NCBI GenBank assembly: GCA_002363385.1
Contig: DEVL01000002.1
Location: 449,994 to 457,596, forward strand
Direction of reading: 5' to 3'
Origin: Stenotrophomonas maltophilia
Lineage (GTDB): Bacteria; Pseudomonadota; Gammaproteobacteria; Xanthomonadales; Xanthomonadaceae
Length of the DNA stretch: 7,603 nucleotides
Part shown: piece after piece, positions 5,823 through 7,603 of the stretch
Layout: each line of letters begins with the position of its first letter
Position numbering within the stretch: the first letter of the stretch is position 1
Position numbers and translations under genes: made by a program
Notes under the pieces: generated by a model
The model's input: only the letters and a program-made list of their open reading frames with translations
Database searches by the model: none
Told to the model about the DNA's origin: nothing

Positions 5823-5848
5823 CCGCCCCTGCCATACGCTGCCTCCTG

Positions 5849-5881
5849 ACGCCGCCGCTCCCCCGGAGTGGCGGCGTTTTT
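5849..5881 (+). terminator. Intrinsic terminator after cheA
   Basis: ACGCCGCC-GCTCC (5849-5861) pairs with GGAGT-GGCGGCGT (5865-5877) across a CCC loop. This gives a 13-bp stem with one G-T wobble, followed by a T-run ending at 5881. It begins 26 bases after the cheA stop and ends the STAS-cheY-cheA unit, so the receptor gene downstream needs its own promoter. Confidence 0.92.
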
Positions 5882-6007
5882 GCGCGCCTGCGCGATCCGG
5901 CACGACTCCCGGCGCAATGGTGAACTTCGTCGGTACCCGGCGTGCCAGCGAACGCTCGCAACCTCCTCGGACAGCACGTACCTGGGCGAAACACCCCGTT
6001 TTTGATC

Positions 6008-6032
6008 GAGTTCACAGAAAAAATGTGAACTC
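6008..6032. promoter_or_regulatory. Perfect 9-bp inverted repeat, candidate operator
   Basis: GAGTTCACA (6008-6016) and TGTGAACTC (6024-6032) are exact inverted copies around a 7-base A-rich spacer (GAAAAAA). A further TGTGA occurs at 6035-6039, exactly 11 bases after the right arm's TGTGA. The element lies 16 bases upstream of the predicted -35 of the receptor promoter, a good position for a regulator. Half-sites point the opposite way from a CRP/Clp site (TGTGA-N6-TCACA). No T-run follows on either strand, so it is not a terminator. Confidence 0.6.
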
Positions 6033-6048
6033 AATGTGATGAGCGCTA

Positions 6049-6076
6049 TCAAGTTGTTCCGCTGCAACGCCGTTAT
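6049..6076 (+). promoter_or_regulatory. Probable sigma-28 (FliA) promoter of the receptor gene
   Basis: TCAAGTTG (6049-6056), a 12-base spacer, then GCCGTTAT (6069-6076). The -10 octamer is identical to that of the promoter at 3098-3105. The -35 matches the TAAAGTTT consensus at 6 of 8, and TCAAG-type -35 elements are common in FliA promoters of Pseudomonas relatives. The spacer is one base longer than in the upstream promoter. Transcription would begin near 6082-6084, giving a leader of about 105 bases. Confidence 0.65.
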
Positions 6077-6190
6077 CGGCAATAGCGACACCGATAGATG
6101 TCGCGGAGCGGTCGCCTCACCTTTCCCCACCACGCCATCTCGCCCAGTTCCCCACGGCTGCGCGCCTACGCCCTGCCCGGAGTTCCCATC

Positions 6191-7603
6191 ATGAAGTGGT
6201 TCCACGATCTACCCATCGCTCGAAAGCTCACCGTGGGGTTCGCCCTCACCACGCTGATGACCTTGGCGCTGGGCATCTTTGCCCTGGTGCGCCTTGGCGA
6301 AGCCAATGAACAGCTGCGTGCGATGAGCACCAACGACATTCCGTCGGTACAGCACCTGGGCGAGATCCGCGCCCAGCTCGGCGAGTTCCGCACCTATGAA
6401 ATGGCGCAGCTGACCGTGCTGGACAAGCCGGAGTCGGTGGCCGACTACGACAAGCGCATGGAGGCCACCGGCAAGGTGGTCCATGAAGAGATGGCGGCCT
6501 ACGCCGCCCTCCCCGCCGAGCCCAAGGAGCGCGAGCTGTACGAAGTCGTCGCCGCACGCAATGCGGACTACTTCAAGGCGAACGCAGCGATCAAGCAGGC
6601 CATCGCCGCCGGCGACAACGCCGGTGCGCAGCAGATCTCCGACGAGCAGTCGCGTCCCGGCCGCCGTGCACTGTTCGCCGCCATGAAGGAACTGGGCGAG
6701 TACAGCAACGGCGTGATCGCACGCCGCGTGGAGCGTGCCAACACCATCCACCAGAACAGCGTCTACGCAATCATCGCCTGCATGGTGCTGCTGGCACTGC
6801 TGGCCGCTGCCATGGGCGTGGTCATCGCGCGCGCCATCACTCGCCCGCTGGCCCAGGCCGTGCACGCGATCCAGTCGGTGTCGCGTGGCGATCTGTCGGT
6901 CAACATCCAGGCGACCAGCCAGGACGAAGCCGGCAAGATGCTGGCCGCGACCCGCGACATGACCGTGATGCTGCGCCGCTTCTCCGCTGAAACCCAGCGC
7001 ATGGCCGAGATGCATGCCGGCCCCGACATCAGCCACCGCATCCCGCAGGACTTCCCGGGCGTGTACGGCGAACTGGCGAAGGGCATCAATACGATGATCT
7101 TCGAGCACCTGGACGCGATCACCGATTCGGTGGCGATCCTCAACCAGTACGCCACCGGCGATCTGTCACAGAACGCCCGTCGCCTGCCCGGCACCCGCGC
7201 GATCCTGCATGAATCGATGGATGCCGCCAAGGCCAGCCTGTTGGCGATCAACACCCAGATCCAATCCCTGGCCCAGGCCGCTGCTGCCGGCGACTTCACC
7301 CAGCGTGGCGACGCGATGCGCTTCGAGCATGACTTCCGGGTCATGATCGAAAACCTCAACACGATGATGGAAGTGGCCGACGGCAATCTGTCCCAGCTTT
7401 CGCACCTGCTGCAGTCGATCGCCAATGGTGACCTGACCGCCCGCATGCACGGCGAGTTCCACGGCGTGTTCGCCAGCATGCGTGACGATGCAAACACCAC
7501 CGTCGCCCAGCTGACTCAGATCGTCGGCCGCATCCAGCAGGCCTCCTCCAGCATCAGCACCGCTGCCGGCGAGATCGCCTCGGGCAACAACGACCTGTCG
7601 CGC
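6191..7603 (+). CDS. Methyl-accepting chemotaxis protein with poly-HAMP, truncated at window edge
   Basis: The first 471 codons of a transmembrane chemoreceptor; the gene continues past the right edge. Residues 1-12 are cytoplasmic. TM1 is at about 13-33 (VGFALTTLMTLALGIFALV) and TM2 at about 191-213 (VYAIIACMVLLALLAAAMGV). Between them lies a helical periplasmic domain of about 155 residues, best fitting the four-helix-bundle (4HB_MCP) type; its ligand cannot be inferred. A canonical HAMP follows (Pro219, GDL 233-235, DEAGKM 245-250). Four further HAMP-like units follow, with Gly-Asp-type turns at 277, 323, 367 and 413. The last residues (SSSISTAAGEIASGNNDLSR) are the usual lead-in to the methylated coiled coil, whose kinase-control tip is outside the window. 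The ATG at 6191 has GGAG eight bases upstream. The gene follows cheA but is separated by a terminator and has its own likely FliA promoter. Its signals should feed the CheA encoded upstream. Confidence 0.93.
   Translation, partial: MKWFHDLPIARKLTVGFALTTLMTLALGIFALVRLGEANEQLRAMSTNDIPSVQHLGEIRAQLGEFRTYEMAQLTVLDKPESVADYDKRMEATGKVVHEEMAAYAALPAEPKERELYEVVAARNADYFKANAAIKQAIAAGDNAGAQQISDEQSRPGRRALFAAMKELGEYSNGVIARRVERANTIHQNSVYAIIACMVLLALLAAAMGVVIARAITRPLAQAVHAIQSVSRGDLSVNIQATSQDEAGKMLAATRDMTVMLRRFSAETQRMAEMHAGPDISHRIPQDFPGVYGELAKGINTMIFEHLDAITDSVAILNQYATGDLSQNARRLPGTRAILHESMDAAKASLLAINTQIQSLAQAAAAGDFTQRGDAMRFEHDFRVMIENLNTMMEVADGNLSQLSHLLQSIANGDLTARMHGEFHGVFASMRDDANTTVAQLTQIVGRIQQASSSISTAAGEIASGNNDLSR

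Larger units (their letters stand above)
5882..6190 (+). promoter_or_regulatory. 309-base noncoding control region and leader of the receptor gene
   Basis: No supportable gene was found between the cheA terminator and the receptor ATG. From left to right it holds an unremarkable GC-rich stretch (5882-5995), an AT-richer segment with a perfect inverted repeat (6008-6032), a probable FliA promoter (6049-6076), small overlapping inverted repeats around the expected start of transcription (6074-6104), and a leader of about 105 bases that is C-rich on the coding strand. The leader ends in a ribosome-binding site GGAG at 6179-6182, eight bases before the ATG. Confidence 0.7.

Noticed and set aside
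3216..5903. Very long minus-strand open frame (895 codons) opposite STAS, cheY and cheA
   Set aside because: It is antisense to three genes with clear domains and intact catalytic motifs. Its translation is low-complexity, rich in His, Gln, Gly and Arg, as expected from the reverse strand of GC-rich codons, and shows no recognisable domain.
5917..6039. Small + strand frame of 40 codons starting at ATG 5917 in the gap before the receptor gene
   Set aside because: No ribosome-binding site, no recognisable features, and it runs through the inverted repeat at 6008-6032.
6012..6039. CRP/Clp binding site near TGTGA/TCACA half-sites
   Set aside because: The expected order TGTGA-N6-TCACA is absent. 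The arms are everted (TCACA-N7-TGTGA), and the second TGTGA is in direct rather than inverted orientation.
6073..6080. Minus-strand FliA -10 (exact GCCGATAA on the reverse strand)
   Set aside because: No -35-like element at 11-12 bases, and there is no minus-strand gene for it to drive; it arises from the GCCG/CGGC symmetry of the plus-strand -10.
6083..6190. Riboswitch (for example cyclic di-GMP) in the receptor leader
   Set aside because: The leader is about 105 bases and has only a 6-bp hairpin at its 5' end. I could not match conserved riboswitch core sequences.
6209..7108. Minus-strand frame (299 codons) opposite the receptor gene
   Set aside because: Overlaps the TM, HAMP and sensor regions of a convincing chemoreceptor; the translation is His/Gly/Gln-rich shadow sequence.

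Overview
This window is a flagellar motility and chemotaxis segment from a GC-rich gammaproteobacterium. Family Xanthomonadaceae (Stenotrophomonas or Xanthomonas type) fits best, judging from protein style, codon use and gene order. The genus is inference only. All eight genes lie on the + strand and are packed tightly, with two real regulatory gaps (3059-3135 and 5823-6190).

Region 1 (1-3058) is the end of one operon: the last 42 codons of a MotA/MotC stator subunit, a complete MotD-type MotB paralogue, a ParA-family ATPase of the chemotaxis-array (ParC) kind, and a 377-residue protein with a CheW-like domain at its C-terminus (ParP-like). Genes are separated by 1 and 5 bases or overlap as ATGA. 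By analogy with the Vibrio ParC/ParP system, the last two genes should place and stabilise chemoreceptor arrays at the cell pole. The N-terminal half of the ParP-like protein carries three near-identical copies of LLDEVRNDPSLSG plus two decayed copies. I do not recognise this motif, and it is the most interesting signal here.

Region 2 (3059-5881) is a second transcription unit. It opens with a near-consensus sigma-28 (FliA) promoter (TAAAGCTT-N11-GCCGTTAT) and encodes a STAS-domain protein, a CheY and a CheA. It closes with a strong intrinsic terminator (13-bp stem, CCC loop, T-run). The CheA has an unusual domain in place of the classical P2 CheY-binding domain, and the CheY has Trp at the usual Tyr106 switch position.

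Region 3 (5882-7603) has a 309-base control region with a perfect 9-bp inverted repeat, a likely second FliA promoter sharing the same -10 octamer, and a leader. It is followed by a methyl-accepting chemotaxis protein that runs off the right edge. This receptor has a four-helix-bundle-type periplasmic domain and five consecutive HAMP-type units spaced 44, 46, 44 and 46 residues, which form an exact 90-residue super-repeat.

Together the genes cover torque generation (stator), array placement (ParC/ParP-like) and signalling (receptor, CheA, CheY, with the STAS protein of unknown role). No cheW, cheR, cheB, cheD or cheZ lies inside the window, so those parts must be elsewhere. No mobile elements, tRNA, rRNA or CRISPR were seen.
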